Source of the DNA: Streblospio benedicti
Taxonomy: Eukaryota; Annelida; Polychaeta; Spionida; Spionidae
DNA length: 64,000 nt
Assembly (NCBI GenBank): GCA_019095985.1
Contig: CM032665.1
Span: 43,260,744-43,324,743, forward strand
Direction: 5' to 3'
How positions within the stretch are numbered: the first letter of the stretch is position 1; the number at the start of each line of letters is the position of its first letter. Below the pieces are notes generated by a model, which had not been told where the DNA came from, did no database searches, and saw nothing but the letters and a program-made list of their open reading frames with translations. Below are positions 43,201 to 50,500 of this stretch, piece after piece. A program made the position numbers and the translations under genes.

Positions 43201-45178
43201 ACCAGGTTTTTTGGAAAATGGGCGGCGGGGGTGCACTTAAAGGGCCTTATGGATGGAGCTGGCTTTTGGAACAGGTGTGTAAGGATCAGTTTGGGTACGG
43301 TTTATGAACCTGTCTATTAAGGTCATCCAGGGGACTGGCTTAAGGTAGAACATAAGACTAAATCAAGTGGGGACAGGTACGGGAAGGTTCATACAAAACA
43401 CTAATGTTTTCTCAGGTGCAAATATGAATAATTATGAATATTTTCACTTGAGTAAGCATTTGTGTAGTCTTATGTTTATTTTTATTTTTTACTGTGGCAT
43501 GAACAGCACCAAGAACAATTTTTAACATTGAAGGCTCAATACAAAGCTAACTTCTTTAAGGTTAACAATTGTCTTTTTTGGAGGTTTAGAGGTTCATGTA
43601 TGGATATGAACCAAAGTACAGGGGTATTAATTAAGCATATTAGTAAACCTACTTAAATGTTTGAATGCCAATACAAAAACATATGCAAAGAGTTGTAAGT
43701 TGTAATTTGTGCTCCTTGATGATGCCAAGCTGTTCGTACAAGTATATACGTGCAGTTTTACACATGTATACCTACATGTCCATGCACAATTTGGTATCGT
43801 TTTCACAAGTGTCAACGTTCCACTTACAATGCGTGTTCTTTGCACAGTCTCTACTGCTTTTCATTGTGTGGTCATTTGTCACAGAGTGTGGGCTGAACCA
43901 ACATGACCAGTCCATGGTCGAGTTTTGTCCTCCAACAGTAGTGTTAGGATTACAAGCTTTGTGTGGTTCAGTGTGGGGCCGTTATGAATATATGTATTCA
44001 AATATAAGGGGCCTGTAATGGTACACCATTCACACTCACCATTAATTATCATAATTGCTAATATAACCTCCAAATCAAGAGCACCTGTCTAGTGCGACCA
44101 CCTCTACAGCCAGTCATTTCTAGCTTATACAAGTCGTTAAAACGAGACCACTGCGAACCTCCATAACAGAACTAACTCTCTATTGAGACCACACTCAAGT
44201 GGTCTCAATAGAGAGAGTTTACTGTATTCACCCATGGGGAGGGGGGCATTTTATCTGTCTTTTCACCTGGCGGCAGACAGTTCGTAATAAGGTCCGCGGC
44301 CTGGAGGGGGGGGGGGTCAGGTTCTGCAGGAGCACAATGCACCGTATCGCCCTACAACGCAATTACCCTACTTACGAAGGTTATAATGTCGGCTGCTTTG
44401 GGGTGAGCTGGGGTCAGAAAGGAACATTTAACCTGAAACAATCATCATGACCGTGCATCATATCATGATATTCCTAACACAACAGGCAAAGGCGCCTGGT
44501 AGATGCAACTCAAGGTAGTACAATGCTCATGACATCTCCATGGAGGTCTGGTTAACTATATGACATTATATATGTTGGTGGTAATACTCACATAGTTTCT
44601 CTCCAATACTGCGGGTTTTTTTTCTAGAAACTGAATATAACCAAATGTACATGTACATATACCGACGTGTGAAGATAAGGGAGGATTTACTTACTTTTTA
44701 TCATCCTTGACAAATGTGAAACAGTGTTCCACATCACAGGGGGGGGGTTAAATTTATGTTTATTGAACTTCCTTGTGGGTCTAAGATTTCTGTGGCGTGG
44801 GCTAAAAACTTTCATATCAGAATACTACTATTTATTATTCAAATATGGCATTAAAACAGCACACAGGGAAATTCTCAATTTATTACTTATGTCTATACCT
44901 CGGATACATGTAATATTATTCTATAGCCCATGCAAATGTAAAATTGAATAAATGATATTGCGAAACTATTGTAGATACTCTATCGAGGGATTGGGATTGG
45001 GGTGGGAGGGTCAAGAAAAAAGAGAACACTGTTCCATTTTTGTAGAGGGTGACAAAATACACACACCCTCCCTAACTGTACTGAATTTGAGATGACACAA
45101 CATCTACTCACCGTCCAAACGTAGGAGCATTAGGAACACCGTCCCCATGAGCACGCAGCTCTGTCTTATAGTAGCCAT
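7563..45178 (-). CDS. PAN/apple-domain type I membrane protein (whole gene, 13 exons)
   Basis: Exons, 5' to 3': 45178-45112, 42864-42715, 41356-36987, 36530-36402, 35916-35796, 30236-30163, 28863-28701, 27206-27132, 26160-26098, 25464-25325, 24459-24362, 21945-21679, 7797-7563. All introns are GT-AG and all phases agree once two single-base discrepancies are allowed (see exons 3 and 5). The product is then about 1,983 residues: signal peptide; disordered acidic ectodomain (about 25-1525); two PAN/apple domains (about 1530-1613 and 1614-1690); Thr/Pro linker; transmembrane helix (about 1751-1772) followed by CRRRGDR; and a Pro/Tyr/Ser-rich tail with an NPAF motif. PAN domains bind proteins or carbohydrates outside cells. 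The layout suggests an adhesion molecule or receptor at the cell surface. I do not recognise a named orthologue. Confidence 0.85.
8010..8165 (+). mobile_element. M2 MITE (GGCAGATCCAGG family)
   Basis: Starts CAATGGCAGATCCAGG, carries the family's inner blocks (AGGGATT, CAATCGAT, G-run, C-run) and loses its right end at the C-run. It lies just inside intron 12, near exon 13. Confidence 0.7.
9320..12665. repeat. recent tandem duplication of about 1.65 kb inside the array
   Basis: The block beginning GCTGTATCTTGT at about 9325 recurs at about 10974 and 12667. The two complete copies are nearly identical, including non-repeat filler (CACTAGCCCAATG, GGCGCAGTTGCAAGTGGCG). The third copy is cut off by the inverted element at 12822. 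Confidence 0.88.
12822..13355 (-). mobile_element. hairpin-ended transposon copy, inverted
   Basis: Reverse-complement relative of 27958-28640. It starts at the GCTTCAGC/GCTGAAGC hairpin (12824-12845), followed by a TATG microsatellite, TCCGGACAAGCTAG and a CGATTTGGGG block, and ends with GTTCTAGCGACGCAGTGTTC and the GTGTTC/GAACAC hairpin. It is inserted in the intron 12 array. Confidence 0.8.
15745..16440. repeat. foldback element with nested hairpin
   Basis: Outer arms of about 90 bp (TTGTAAAGTTATTCTTTTTA... at 15757; its complement near 16365-16425) enclose an inner hairpin with arms of about 42 bp (15887-15929 and 15984-16030, GTGGTTTCTA...CCCACGTATA). Related arms recur at about 16190-16300, 18005-18070 and 18180-18270. 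Confidence 0.75.
18125..18156. repeat. perfect hairpin, 15-bp arms
   Basis: CAAAGATATTATAGA, two bases, then its exact reverse complement. It lies inside a foldback relative. Confidence 0.9.
21340..21660. mobile_element. two M2 MITE pieces next to exon 12
   Basis: 21345-21470 carries the inner M2 blocks (GGGATTTCATGGG, GATCGATATGGGACGTG, G-run). 21505-21655 is a copy in the other orientation (CATAGGCAGATC at its left, CCTGGATCTACC at its right). The latter ends about 20 bases beyond exon 12's donor. Confidence 0.65.
21679..21945 (-). CDS. PAN gene exon 12: Pro/His-rich cytoplasmic tail
   Basis: Exon 12 has 267 bases, phase 2 to 2. It encodes DPLSSPDDRYNTLPRSLKPP, then PRPPYAHSVDHYELRG and an acidic, His-rich end (PSDHHHGDHGS). 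Proline-rich PPPRPPY could bind SH3-type domains, and several Tyr sit in phosphorylation-like contexts. GC content is very high (about 70%). Confidence 0.85.
21985..22265. repeat. degenerate 18-23-bp minisatellite (ATCTTTGTTTTTAATCACC)
   Basis: About twelve imperfect copies of ATCTTTGTTTTTAATCACC occur upstream of exon 12's acceptor. On the gene strand the tract is purine-rich. Confidence 0.75.
22266..24240. other. intron 11 of the PAN gene
   Basis: No exon or transposon recognised. It includes a CTCTACCCCTC-type minisatellite at about 24072-24150 and a run of short AT-rich simple sequence. Confidence 0.6.
24252..24375 (-). repeat. triplicated exon 11 end and donor
   Basis: The block CTACTGCCG|GT occurs three times: the real donor (exon end 24362), and copies ending at 24313 (GTCAGT) and 24261 (GTGAGT, the best match to consensus). 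Spacings of 49 and 52 bases are not multiples of three, so use of a copy would change the frame. A long G-run (gene strand, about 24280-24298) lies between the two copies. Confidence 0.85.
24362..24459 (-). CDS. PAN gene exon 11: juxtamembrane cytoplasmic segment
   Basis: Exon 11 has 98 bases, phase 0 to 2. It encodes SMLDPLNPTNPNVWMSSSVS, then NGTSRSLMAYYC. The acceptor is TTGTAG and the donor is GTCAGT at 24361-24356. Two more copies of the donor region follow downstream. Confidence 0.85.
25114..25328 (-). repeat. 32-34-bp minisatellite made of exon 10's splice donor
   Basis: Seven copies of a 32-34-bp unit start at 25114, 25146, 25180, 25212, 25244, 25276 and 25310. On the gene strand each reads CAAG|GTGGGACAGGGACTTA, and the last copy is the real exon 10 end (CTCAAG|GTGGGA). 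The array therefore arose by repeated duplication of the exon-intron junction. Confidence 0.92.
25325..25464 (-). CDS. PAN gene exon 10: transmembrane helix
   Basis: Exon 10 has 140 bases, phase 1 to 0. It encodes SIVVIAGCAAIFIAAVTALV, then VFAICRRRGDRSGLK: a 22-residue hydrophobic helix and a basic stop-transfer segment, which sets the type I topology. The exon is markedly GC-richer than the flanking introns. Its donor (AAG|GTGGGA) is the first of seven tandem copies. Confidence 0.9.
25480..26097. other. intron 9 of the PAN gene
   Basis: Contains an M2-like fragment at about 25486-25560 (AGATCCACGG, AATGGGTTTTGTACATGCAA). No coding signal. Confidence 0.5.
26098..26160 (-). CDS. PAN gene exon 9: membrane-proximal linker
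   Basis: Exon 9 has 63 bases, phase 1 to 1, between CCAG and GTAGGT. It encodes IGSVPNLTAGDFDIHNMKGD with one N-glycosylation sequon (NLT). It is supported by phase fit on both sides. Confidence 0.75.
26616..26748. mobile_element. possible small MITE with 10-bp inverted ends
   Basis: TTGGGGGTGT (26616-26625) and ACACCCCCAA (26739-26748) are exact inverted repeats about 113 bp apart. No target duplication was established. Confidence 0.35.
26790..26960. other. unexplained GC-rich block in PAN intron 8
   Basis: A sharply bounded block of about 170 bases, much richer in GC and CpG than the flanking intron. On the minus strand one frame reads VSNGALKPPPKPGGLGEIKE and stops at a TAA soon after. 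It could be an exon fragment, processed pseudogene or part of a structural RNA gene; I recognise none. Confidence 0.3.
27132..27206 (-). CDS. PAN gene exon 8: Thr/Pro linker
   Basis: Exon 8 has 75 bases, phase 1 to 1. It encodes GESGDVIMSTTTPAPTTRDY, then PTIP, a short O-glycosylation-type stalk. It contains a perfect CRE palindrome (TGACGTCA, 27186-27193) within the codons for GDVI. Confidence 0.8.
27207..27957. other. intron 7 of the PAN gene, non-repeat part
   Basis: AT-rich sequence with no recognisable exon or transposon. The hairpin-ended element starts at its left-end motif near 27958. Confidence 0.5.
27958..28640 (+). mobile_element. stand-alone hairpin-ended transposon
   Basis: About 680 bp. 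Left end: AGATCAAAAGTGTTC, hairpin GTGTTC-AAA-GAACAC, GCGTCGCTAGAACGAC, TTGACTT, GCAATAAAGAT. Right end: TCGAATCACTTC block, AGCTCTAGCTTGTCCGGAGA, ATACATAG microsatellite, and hairpin TCGCTTCAG-CTA-CTGAAGCGA (28611-28631). No coding capacity. Two hairpin ends, a microsatellite beside the right end and absence of inverted termini resemble non-autonomous Helentron-type elements, but the class is not proven. Confidence 0.65.
28701..28863 (-). CDS. PAN gene exon 7: core of PAN domain 2
   Basis: Exon 7 has 163 bases, phase 0 to 1. It encodes VTCRETCMRNPECTAFQYNF, then EIKTCALHT and DDCCLYSRKAFCP. C-x3-C-x5-C-x-A-F-x-Y with a later C is the PAN/apple signature. The donor is GTAAGT. A hairpin-ended transposon (27958-28640) ends about 60 bases beyond the donor. 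Confidence 0.9.
28864..29627. other. intron 6 of the PAN gene, left part
   Basis: AT-rich and non-repetitive apart from simple sequence; no exon seen. It passes into the tetranucleotide array. Confidence 0.5.
29628..30152. repeat. tetranucleotide array (GTAA, then GAGT)
   Basis: About 520 bp of GTAA, CCAG-like and GAGT repeats with short interruptions, ending about 10 bases from exon 6's donor. The two open minus frames (Leu/Thr/Ser repeats) are artefacts of the array. Confidence 0.93.
30163..30236 (-). CDS. PAN gene exon 6: start of PAN domain 2
   Basis: Exon 6 has 74 bases, phase 1 to 0. It encodes EPCFEVHQNVYLPGDPSAQL, then PGTDQ. The donor GTACAG is followed within about 10 bases by a long GAGT/GTAA tetranucleotide array. 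On the sense strand this is a CTTAC/CTCAC pyrimidine-rich tract. Confidence 0.85.
30783..30957. mobile_element. M1 MITE
   Basis: CTTAGAACCTTCAATCAAGACCACC to GATGTTCTACTG shortened by divergence; see the first M1 entry for the family structure. Part of the triplicated unit. Confidence 0.7.
32450..32628. mobile_element. M1 MITE
   Basis: Second member of the triplicated unit, ends ATTAGAACCTTC and GATGTTCTACTG. Confidence 0.7.
32812..32991. mobile_element. M1 MITE
   Basis: Third member of the triplicated unit, ends GTTTAGAACCTTC and GATGTTCTACTG. Confidence 0.7.
35576..35754. mobile_element. M1 MITE with TA target duplication
   Basis: CAGAATAACCCCCAATC at the left and GAGAGGTTCTACTG at the right, flanked by TA on both sides. 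It ends 42 bases beyond exon 5's donor. Confidence 0.8.
35796..35916 (-). CDS. PAN gene exon 5: second half of PAN domain 1
   Basis: Exon 5 has 121 bases. Entering in phase 1 from exon 4 gives DCTAVVYQ, which matches the C-T-A-F-x-Y motif of PAN domain 2 (CTAFQYN). The rest of the domain (NARHHRACVRVHYGSSDF, then ENSCCAHH) lies one base over. One extra C at about 35905-35906 explains the switch; without it the exon is 120 bases and both phases are 1, as the neighbours require. It is either a sequence error or a true frameshift. Confidence 0.8.
36070..36439 (-). repeat. tandem duplication of exon 4's 3' end and donor
   Basis: Two units of about 185 bp (about 36254-36439 and 36070-36254). Each carries the end of exon 4 (CQHLCGNLSDC) with a working-looking donor, GTAAGT in the true exon and GTAAGG in the copy. 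The copy has no AG acceptor in front of it, so it is not a separate exon, but its donor could compete. Confidence 0.85.
36402..36530 (-). CDS. PAN gene exon 4: first half of PAN domain 1
   Basis: Exon 4 has 129 bases, phase 1 to 1. It encodes VCQKNLTAFVTSP, then LLSEVECQHLCGNLSDCT; the C-x3-C-x5-C spacing is that of PAN/apple domains. The donor is GTAAGT. The last 37 bases plus the donor are tandemly duplicated downstream (see 36070-36439). Confidence 0.85.
36727..36815. mobile_element. short M2 MITE with 5-bp target duplication
   Basis: 89 bp between two copies of ACATT (36722-36726, 36816-36820). Ends CATAGGCAGATCC and its exact reverse complement. An internal deletion has removed the G-run core. 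Confidence 0.88.
36987..41356 (-). CDS. PAN gene exon 3: giant disordered ectodomain exon
   Basis: This 4,370-base exon encodes about 1,457 residues rich in Asp, Glu, Thr, Pro, Gln and Tyr. In order: helical start (RSTEDLAAVQEKSKEVAENL); acidic DFSGD, a possible glycosaminoglycan site; a Tyr cluster (SYYYPYEYYYNYYDNKYD); an 18-residue tandem repeat (FKEVDILDRNDYAKPVS, then KEVPILDKVDYAKPVS); poly-Gln; a second Tyr cluster (GDEYYYDYYADDYNP); six-residue PSEPS-type repeats; a third Tyr cluster with RGD (NENYAYPRGDYANHKY). The frame moves by one at about 39559-39563 (AAATT on the minus strand): SVQNFNTKLRILPSPK continues as IDPEDDTIPTAIDESTT in the next frame. The exon length is two more than a multiple of three, whereas both splice phases are 1, so one base is missing here. 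Confidence 0.85.
40192..40290 (-). repeat. coding CAG repeat (poly-Gln) in PAN exon 3
   Basis: About 21 uninterrupted CAG codons (GCT run on the plus strand, about 40207-40271), flanked by CAA/CAT-interrupted Gln/His codons. It is in frame with the protein. Its open plus-strand frames (poly-Leu, poly-Ala) are shadows. Confidence 0.9.
41393..41814. mobile_element. Harbinger-type MITE with TTA duplication
   Basis: 422 bp between TTA (41390-41392) and TTA (41815-41817). Inverted ends start GGGACCATTCAG and extend about 44 bp with few mismatches. The core holds tandem GGGGGCTATCAATTTTTTC-type repeats. TTA duplication and GGG ends fit PIF/Harbinger. Non-coding; it ends about 36 bases upstream of exon 3. 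Confidence 0.85.
41815..42714. other. intron 2 of the PAN gene, distal part
   Basis: AT-rich sequence without recognisable exon or transposon. The spurious frames on both strands lack Kozak-like starts and composition support. Confidence 0.55.
42715..42864 (-). CDS. PAN gene exon 2: mature N-terminus
   Basis: Exon 2 has 150 bases, phase 1 to 1. It encodes ASSAIPNQFLLDFLHQRLRP, then a Pro/Thr/Ala-rich stretch. The start (FLLDFLHQRLR) could form a short amphipathic helix; the rest looks like a glycosylated stalk. An M2 MITE ends 18 bases upstream of this exon, so the branch point probably lies at or in the transposon edge. Confidence 0.85.
42882..43054 (+). mobile_element. full M2 MITE with 5-bp target duplication
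   Basis: 173 bp between two copies of GGTAA (42877-42881, 43055-43059). Left end TGATGGTAGATCC, right end GGATCTGCCTATG. The interior has the family's G-runs and GATCGATGGCG. It lies 18 bases from the acceptor of exon 2. Confidence 0.88.
43060..45111. other. intron 1 of the PAN gene
   Basis: Contains two M2 left-end fragments (CAGATCCAGGTTTTTGG near 43111; GGCAGAACCAGG near 43196), an M1 end fragment (about 43300-43330) and the M1 copy at 44062-44225. Otherwise no signal. Confidence 0.5.
44062..44225. mobile_element. M1 MITE
   Basis: Left end ATAACCTCCAAATC, right end GAGAGAGTTTACTG followed by TA. The inner CTCAAGTGGTCTCAATAGAG block is intact. Confidence 0.72.
45112..45178 (-). CDS. PAN gene exon 1: start codon and signal peptide
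   Basis: ATG at 45178 is followed by MATIRQSCVLMGTVFLMLLR, a classical signal peptide (basic n-region, hydrophobic core). The donor is GTGAGT at 45111-45106, phase 1. Cleavage is likely within a few residues of the exon 1/2 junction (LDG-ASSA). Confidence 0.85.
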
Positions 45179-45900
45179 ATTGTCTCCCTGGACACTGTCC
45201 TTTGTTTATGTGGCACCAAGTAAAACAATCTTAAACTAATCACTGCTAATTAAACACTATCCTTTCCGGTGTTCCGTATCGGTGTACGTGCTGTACCTTT
45301 GTCTTACGTCATGGCTTTTTCTTGGTATTCCTTACCATGCATATGCAAATGATTGCGTTTTCACTATTCTAATCAATATGCTGATGATGCTTGGCAGTAG
45401 TTGCCAAGAGAAGAAACTCTCGGACGATTCAATGGAAGAGACGCGCTGTTATTCAAAGTTACGTGATTCACGTTCATTATCAATTAGCAGAAGTTACGTT
45501 ATTAGTTAAGTTATGTCCAATGCAGTTAATTCCGTACAAAAACACACTTATTAAACTTCCTTTTTCGTGATCAATCTGCATAAAAATCGTCTGGCCGGCT
45601 TAATCCAGCCACTACACTCGACTAATTACGAAAAACTTTAATACCGAATGCAGTTTAATTTTTCTGGTTCACAATTTGCGACAAGAGCTAAAAGGTGCTA
45701 ACTGTTACAAACACACACCTTGCAGTTAGCGCCATTGGCCAGTGGTTGGAACAAAGTTGAAATTATATCAAGCCCCGTGGCAAAATGACAGAGCGCAGCC
45801 CGCCCTCCGTTAGATTTCGTGTACCTACAAAACGCTAAACGTTAGAACGGGTCTTGTTTGCCGGCGGCCATTTTGGTTTTCGCCATTGGAAGTTCTTGCT
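45179..45900 (-). promoter_or_regulatory. upstream region of the PAN gene
   Basis: No TATA box was seen close to the start codon. About 690 bases upstream (45862-45890) the minus strand carries a CCAAT motif and AAAATGGCCGCC, a YY1-like element often found at promoters, in a locally GC-richer patch. A 5' UTR exon and intron may lie between. This is a weak inference. Confidence 0.2.
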
Positions 45901-48651
45901 TTCTAATTTTGGTAATAAACCTGTTAGGAGCTCTGTAATCTGACGCAGCTTTATGTGTGGTCTCACTGATGTGCATGGGAATTTAAATGCTCACAGTTTT
46001 GAGGGGAAAATGATAATCTTGCTTTTCTTTGATACTTTTTTGTGTGAATTTGGTGAGAAGAGGGTGGTATATTTTGTATGCTTCAGCCGGCAAGCAGAGG
46101 TTGGTTCTGTCCACACAACCAAAGGTTAGGTAGTCACACCAAATTGATCTTTTACTAACCTAGTGATTTTAAGCAGTGGTTTTCAGCATTATGGGCAGAG
46201 GGGCCTCCAAATCCCTCACTCTTGATAACGACGAATGCTGAATGCAAGCACTCTTTTTCAAGCACACATATGCAAATAAGCTTGATATGATTGGCCACAA
46301 ACAGTAGTAAATTTGTGACTTTTGACTGTGGTATTGTATAAATGGCACAATAGCCTGGGGTGTCTTCTACACAATATAAATGTGAATGTGTTGCGTGTAT
46401 AGTTATGGTGGACCCCTGGAGATGGGGCCACTTCCATATATCGGTCGACGGGTCAGCTCCTCACGAATACCCACCTGTATCACCCTCCTTAGAAGCTATG
46501 GATGCCTACTTTTCACTGTCAAGAGGCTAATAATTGACATTTTGTGATGCCCAGCAGCTATGGAAGCTATGTTAGCACAGCAGTGTAATTCTAACAGCAG
46601 CTATTAAATGTCTCATTTTTGTCATATCCAGCAATTGAATAGTTTGTTTTTTTATAAATGTTAGCTATGATCTTGAGCACCGAACATTTCCGGGGTGGGT
46701 GACGGGGGGTGGGGTTTGGGGTGGAGCATTCCCGTCTGATATCAATTGAAGTGCCCCCACCCCACCCCGCAGGGTGGTGGACTTCCCGCTATCCATCAGT
46801 GCTTAAGATAAAATAAAATTTGACTGAGAATGGGCTTTGTAAGAAATTAAGTATTTGCGTCATCTGGTGTTTGTTGAATATCCGTGTTTTGACGCTATAC
46901 GTAGGCCTTATACTTTGTAATTTGATTACACTTGTAATCTGAACATGCGATAAAGTTCTATTTTTTTTTATTTTTTTTTTACATTGAAAATCGTGATTCA
47001 TTGTCAACCAGTTTCTGCGCATTGCTGTCAATATCCACGATCAGTTAGAATTAACTACGCTATTTTCTAGACTTTATTTTCATAAACTTTTGAACAAAAA
47101 CCTGAATGTTATCCTCTCGTGGTTAATGTCATGTTACATGTAAATATCAAACAAAAACATTCAAATGTTGAAAATCTTTAATGACTCTTTACGATGCATA
47201 GCCTACAAAACAATTATCATCAAATCATCGACATTTTCAAATTATATTAGTTTATGTACAGTCAATTGGTTATCTTTTAGTTACTATTCACGTATTTGGA
47301 AAGAATGGTGACTTTGATCATAGCTTATATAAACCTACATACCAAACATCCAGCAAACCTTATGTAAAGATAGGCCTGTGGTTGGTATGCATCCCTACCA
47401 CCTACATGTACTTTCCCATTATATTTGCTTTGTTTCTACAATGTATGTATGCTACTATGGACATTTCATCCAGTATTTCGGTGGCAGCACAAGAACTGGT
47501 GGGGAAACCCCGGCAAAACAATCACCATTGACGCCTTTATTCAAAGTGGGCTATCTACGTCTATATAAGCTATACTTTGATTCAGCTTTACGTGGACCAA
47601 AATAGGAACAGCATGGATATCTATTTAAATAACAACATGCATAACAGAACCAAGTACAACTTTGACACATTCCAACTAACAGATTTTAAAATAACTGCAT
47701 AATTATGTAATCTGGATGTTAAGGTTTCAACACCTTGTTCTGTGCATGTCATCAAGATAGCATGCAAAAGATTATCAACTATGGTTTCTATCATAACAAT
47801 TGTACTGAAAGTTGCAATGCCGTAGGCTAAAATTCAGCCATCATGCCCTATTATCTAATTATAATCAATTAAAATTGTTTTATTATAAGTTCACTTTTCA
47901 CAACACACACTGCATTCAAAATACCACATTTTTATTTTTTTAGTGTGCTAGATTTCTACGCTACATTGGATTTTAATATAGCTAGACAACTAAACATAGC
48001 TTACACATACTCTTATATTCTATTTTTAAAAATGTGTATTGCTTTGAACCTAGAGCACAACTGGCAGTAAGACTTAACGTACTAGCCCTGCACTGACAAC
48101 TGGTAAAGTGACCATGGACAAAGTTTGACAATTCAAGATTTTTGTTACAGCCTGCGTACTGCCTAAAACGCACTTCCACACCACTGAACACGTACTGATC
48201 CCCACAGTCTTCTTCAGTTTTTGGCTGTAGATAGCAGTACTGCAGGTTGTGCCCTAGGTTCTAGCTAAAGTGACAAACTCTCAATGAAAACAAAGTACAT
48301 TTATTTATAGACCTGAACATTAAACATCTTTATCAACAGTTAACATGGGTTAATCAGCCTACATCTAGATTAAAGTAGTTTTTAAGACAGCGCACTCAAG
48401 CACCTAATGATAAACTAGACCATCACACGCAGCCATCCAAAACTAACAGTCCCATGTTTGAACTCCAAACAGTGGAAATGTACAACTCCTTCAACCCAGA
48501 CCTGTGCAAACAACAAAGTATGAACTACTTGGGTTTGTGGGGAAAAAAAAATCAAGGATTTCTTTTATGGTGAATGTTTTGAAGCACGTATTTGATAAAT
48601 AATGCTAATTCGGTCATCTCTACACCATTTTACGAGGTCATGATTGAAGTA

Positions 48652-48834
48652 CAGTGGAACCTCTCTATTAGGACCACCACAGAGAATAGTCTGAAGTGGC
48701 CTAAATAGAGAGATGATCTTTGTATGGAGCTTCGCTTTGTTATTCATATGCATATGAAGGGTTACAACCGCAAACATGGTCTTACTATAGAAGAGGTCTT
48801 TTTATAGAGATGGTCATAATTGGAGGATCTACTG
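48652..48834. mobile_element. M1 MITE with TA duplication
   Basis: CAGTGGAACCTCTCTATTAG at the left, GAGGATCTACTG at the right, TA on both sides. One of the best-preserved copies. Confidence 0.85.
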
Positions 48835-48986
48835 TACTTCGAGGGGGTGAGAAATGTGACATGCGGTGACACTTAAGACAGGTAAAATATGAACAAGACG
48901 TGGGGATTCCAAGATTGTGGTATCTGGGGAAATATGATGAATATGGCAAATTTGTAGGAGCTTGTAAATAAGCAAAGATTGCAGTA

Positions 48987-49171
48987 CAGTACAACCTCCG
49001 ATAAGACCACCTTTATATAAAAGACCACCTCAATATTAAGATCAGTTTTCATATCACAGTCCCAATTATATGAATTGAAGAGACCACCAAGAACCTCCGT
49101 AGATAGACCACCTCTCCATTGGCAACGCTTGTGAGCTAGCCGTTGGTGATCCTAATAGGGATGTTGTACTG
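48987..49171. mobile_element. M1 MITE
   Basis: CAGTACAACCTCCGATAAG at the left after TA; GATGTTGTACTG at the right, followed by CA. Confidence 0.78.
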
Positions 49172-49374
49172 CATAGAATGCGACTGTTTACCTCTTTGTA
49201 AACCCCTGCGTGTAATATTCATTGACAAGTTGTCATATTTTACACTGAACATTAACATTTTCATCCTAGAGATGATACAACAACAACTTACAAATACAAA
49301 AATTATGAAGATTGCATTTACAACTTGACACACAACTCTACAACTACATGGCAAGATCATTGATGATGACTAAA

Positions 49375-49552
49375 CACTGGCAGATCCAGGATTTTGCAGT
49401 AGGTCCTTTTACATCAATTCGCTTAAAATCAAGAGCAAAATGCATGGATCCCAATGTCTAGTGGTTTCAGGACATGCTCAAAATCATGGAAATTTAGACC
49501 AGAAGGGGGGGTGGCCTGTTCCCCCACCCTCCCTCAGCTGTTTCTGTCACTG
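49375..49552 (+). mobile_element. M2 MITE with 5-bp target duplication
   Basis: 178 bp between two copies of CTAAA (49370-49374, 49553-49557). Left end CACTGGCAGATCC, right end GTTTCTGTCACTG (diverged). It lies just downstream of the unknown gene's stop codon. Confidence 0.82.
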
Positions 49553-49576
49553 CTAAAAGTCTTTAACATGTTCCAT

Positions 49577-49819
49577 TCACAACTTCCCGTTATATTCAGC
49601 ATCATACACAACTTCAATATCGTCTGATATAGATGGCGAATTTCTCGACGTTGACCTACTTTCCACTTCAATGGTGCCATCTTCTTTCGATTCCGGAAGT
49701 GGTGACCCATTTTCCTTCCAGCATTCTTCCGCTGACGTCACTTCTGGGATGATGGAGATTTCTTTGACTTTGTTTTTATCCTTCTTTTTCAGCGTTAATC
49801 TTCGCTTCAGATTTTTAAA
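49577..49819 (-). CDS. unknown gene, last coding exon
   Basis: Phase 0 after a TCAG acceptor. It encodes FKNLKRRLTLKKKDKNKVKE, then ISIIPEVTSAEECWKENGSP, a Ser-rich acidic stretch (SRNSPSISDDIEVVYDAEY) and stop TGA at 49579-49577. The basic start followed by an acidic, Ser/Tyr-containing end looks like a cytoplasmic or nuclear disordered tail. I do not recognise the family. Contains one CRE palindrome (49733-49740). Confidence 0.75.
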   Translation of the reverse strand, partial: FKNLKRRLTLKKKDKNKVKEISIIPEVTSAEECWKENGSPLPESKEDGTIEVESRSTSRNSPSISDDIEVVYDAEYNGKL

Positions 49820-50383
49820 CTGACAAAGAAATAAAAAATTCTATTAAACACAACTTACTATGTATCAAAAAGTAGCAACAGTAAACAACGCATAATAAAA
49901 ATATTGAAGCTGTAAAATGTTCGAGATAGGGAATAATCGGGATAACAAACTAGTGTATGTTCTTAATCTTCTTAAAGGGAAACAAAGCTAACCTCAAGAT
50001 AATGGAAAATTCTGTATGAGCAATATCTAGATATATAGGTTCTATTGTATCATTCTGTTTGTATTTTAGTCTATATCTGATTTTAGCTGGCACACGAATG
50101 TGATAGCAGATTTAAGAGATTCAAATACTGATTTAAATCACACTTTCAATACTTATCAAATACAATAAAACAAAAAGACAGTATCAGTATCAGTAGGGAA
50201 TAAAAAATGCTTTAATTTCAACAAAATGCTATTTTTAGTCATGGGTCAATAGACATTTAAAAAAAGCCAACATATTGCAATTAAAAAAATCTATGGGTGG
50301 TCTTGGACCAGTAGAGATTATAACAATACTTTCCATATTATAACAAAATGCTATTTTCAGTCGGAGAGAATAGAAAAGTTTAC

Positions 50384-50500
50384 CCCATTCCTGAGAGTCT
50401 GTAACTTTGGGCTAGACTTGGCTCCGGGCGCTGCACTGTCGATAACGGTCATGGCGAAGTCAGTCGACTTGATGACGTCACCAACAAAAACCGTCTGCAA
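50384..50500 (-). CDS. unknown gene, penultimate exon
   Basis: Exon of 117 bases, phase 0 to 0, between TATCAG and GTAAAC. It encodes LQTVFVGDVIKSTDFAMTVI, then DSAAPGAKSSPKLQTLRNG. It joins in frame to the last exon. CRE palindrome at 50473-50480. Function unknown. Confidence 0.75.

Larger units (their letters stand above)
45901..49576. other. interval between the PAN promoter and the end of the downstream minus-strand gene
   Basis: No exon recognised. G-rich and matching C-rich tracts at 46690-46735 and 46755-46780 could pair. 47440-47560 is a diverged copy of 35400-35560 (CAGCAC, GAACTGGTGGG, AATCCCC, GTCTATATA). 48-49.5 kb may be 3' UTR of the unknown gene. Confidence 0.45.

Noticed and set aside
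45282-45509. 75-codon plus-strand frame with a hydrophobic start, divergent from the PAN gene
   Set aside because: Lies in the presumed promoter/5' UTR region, has no splice or family support.
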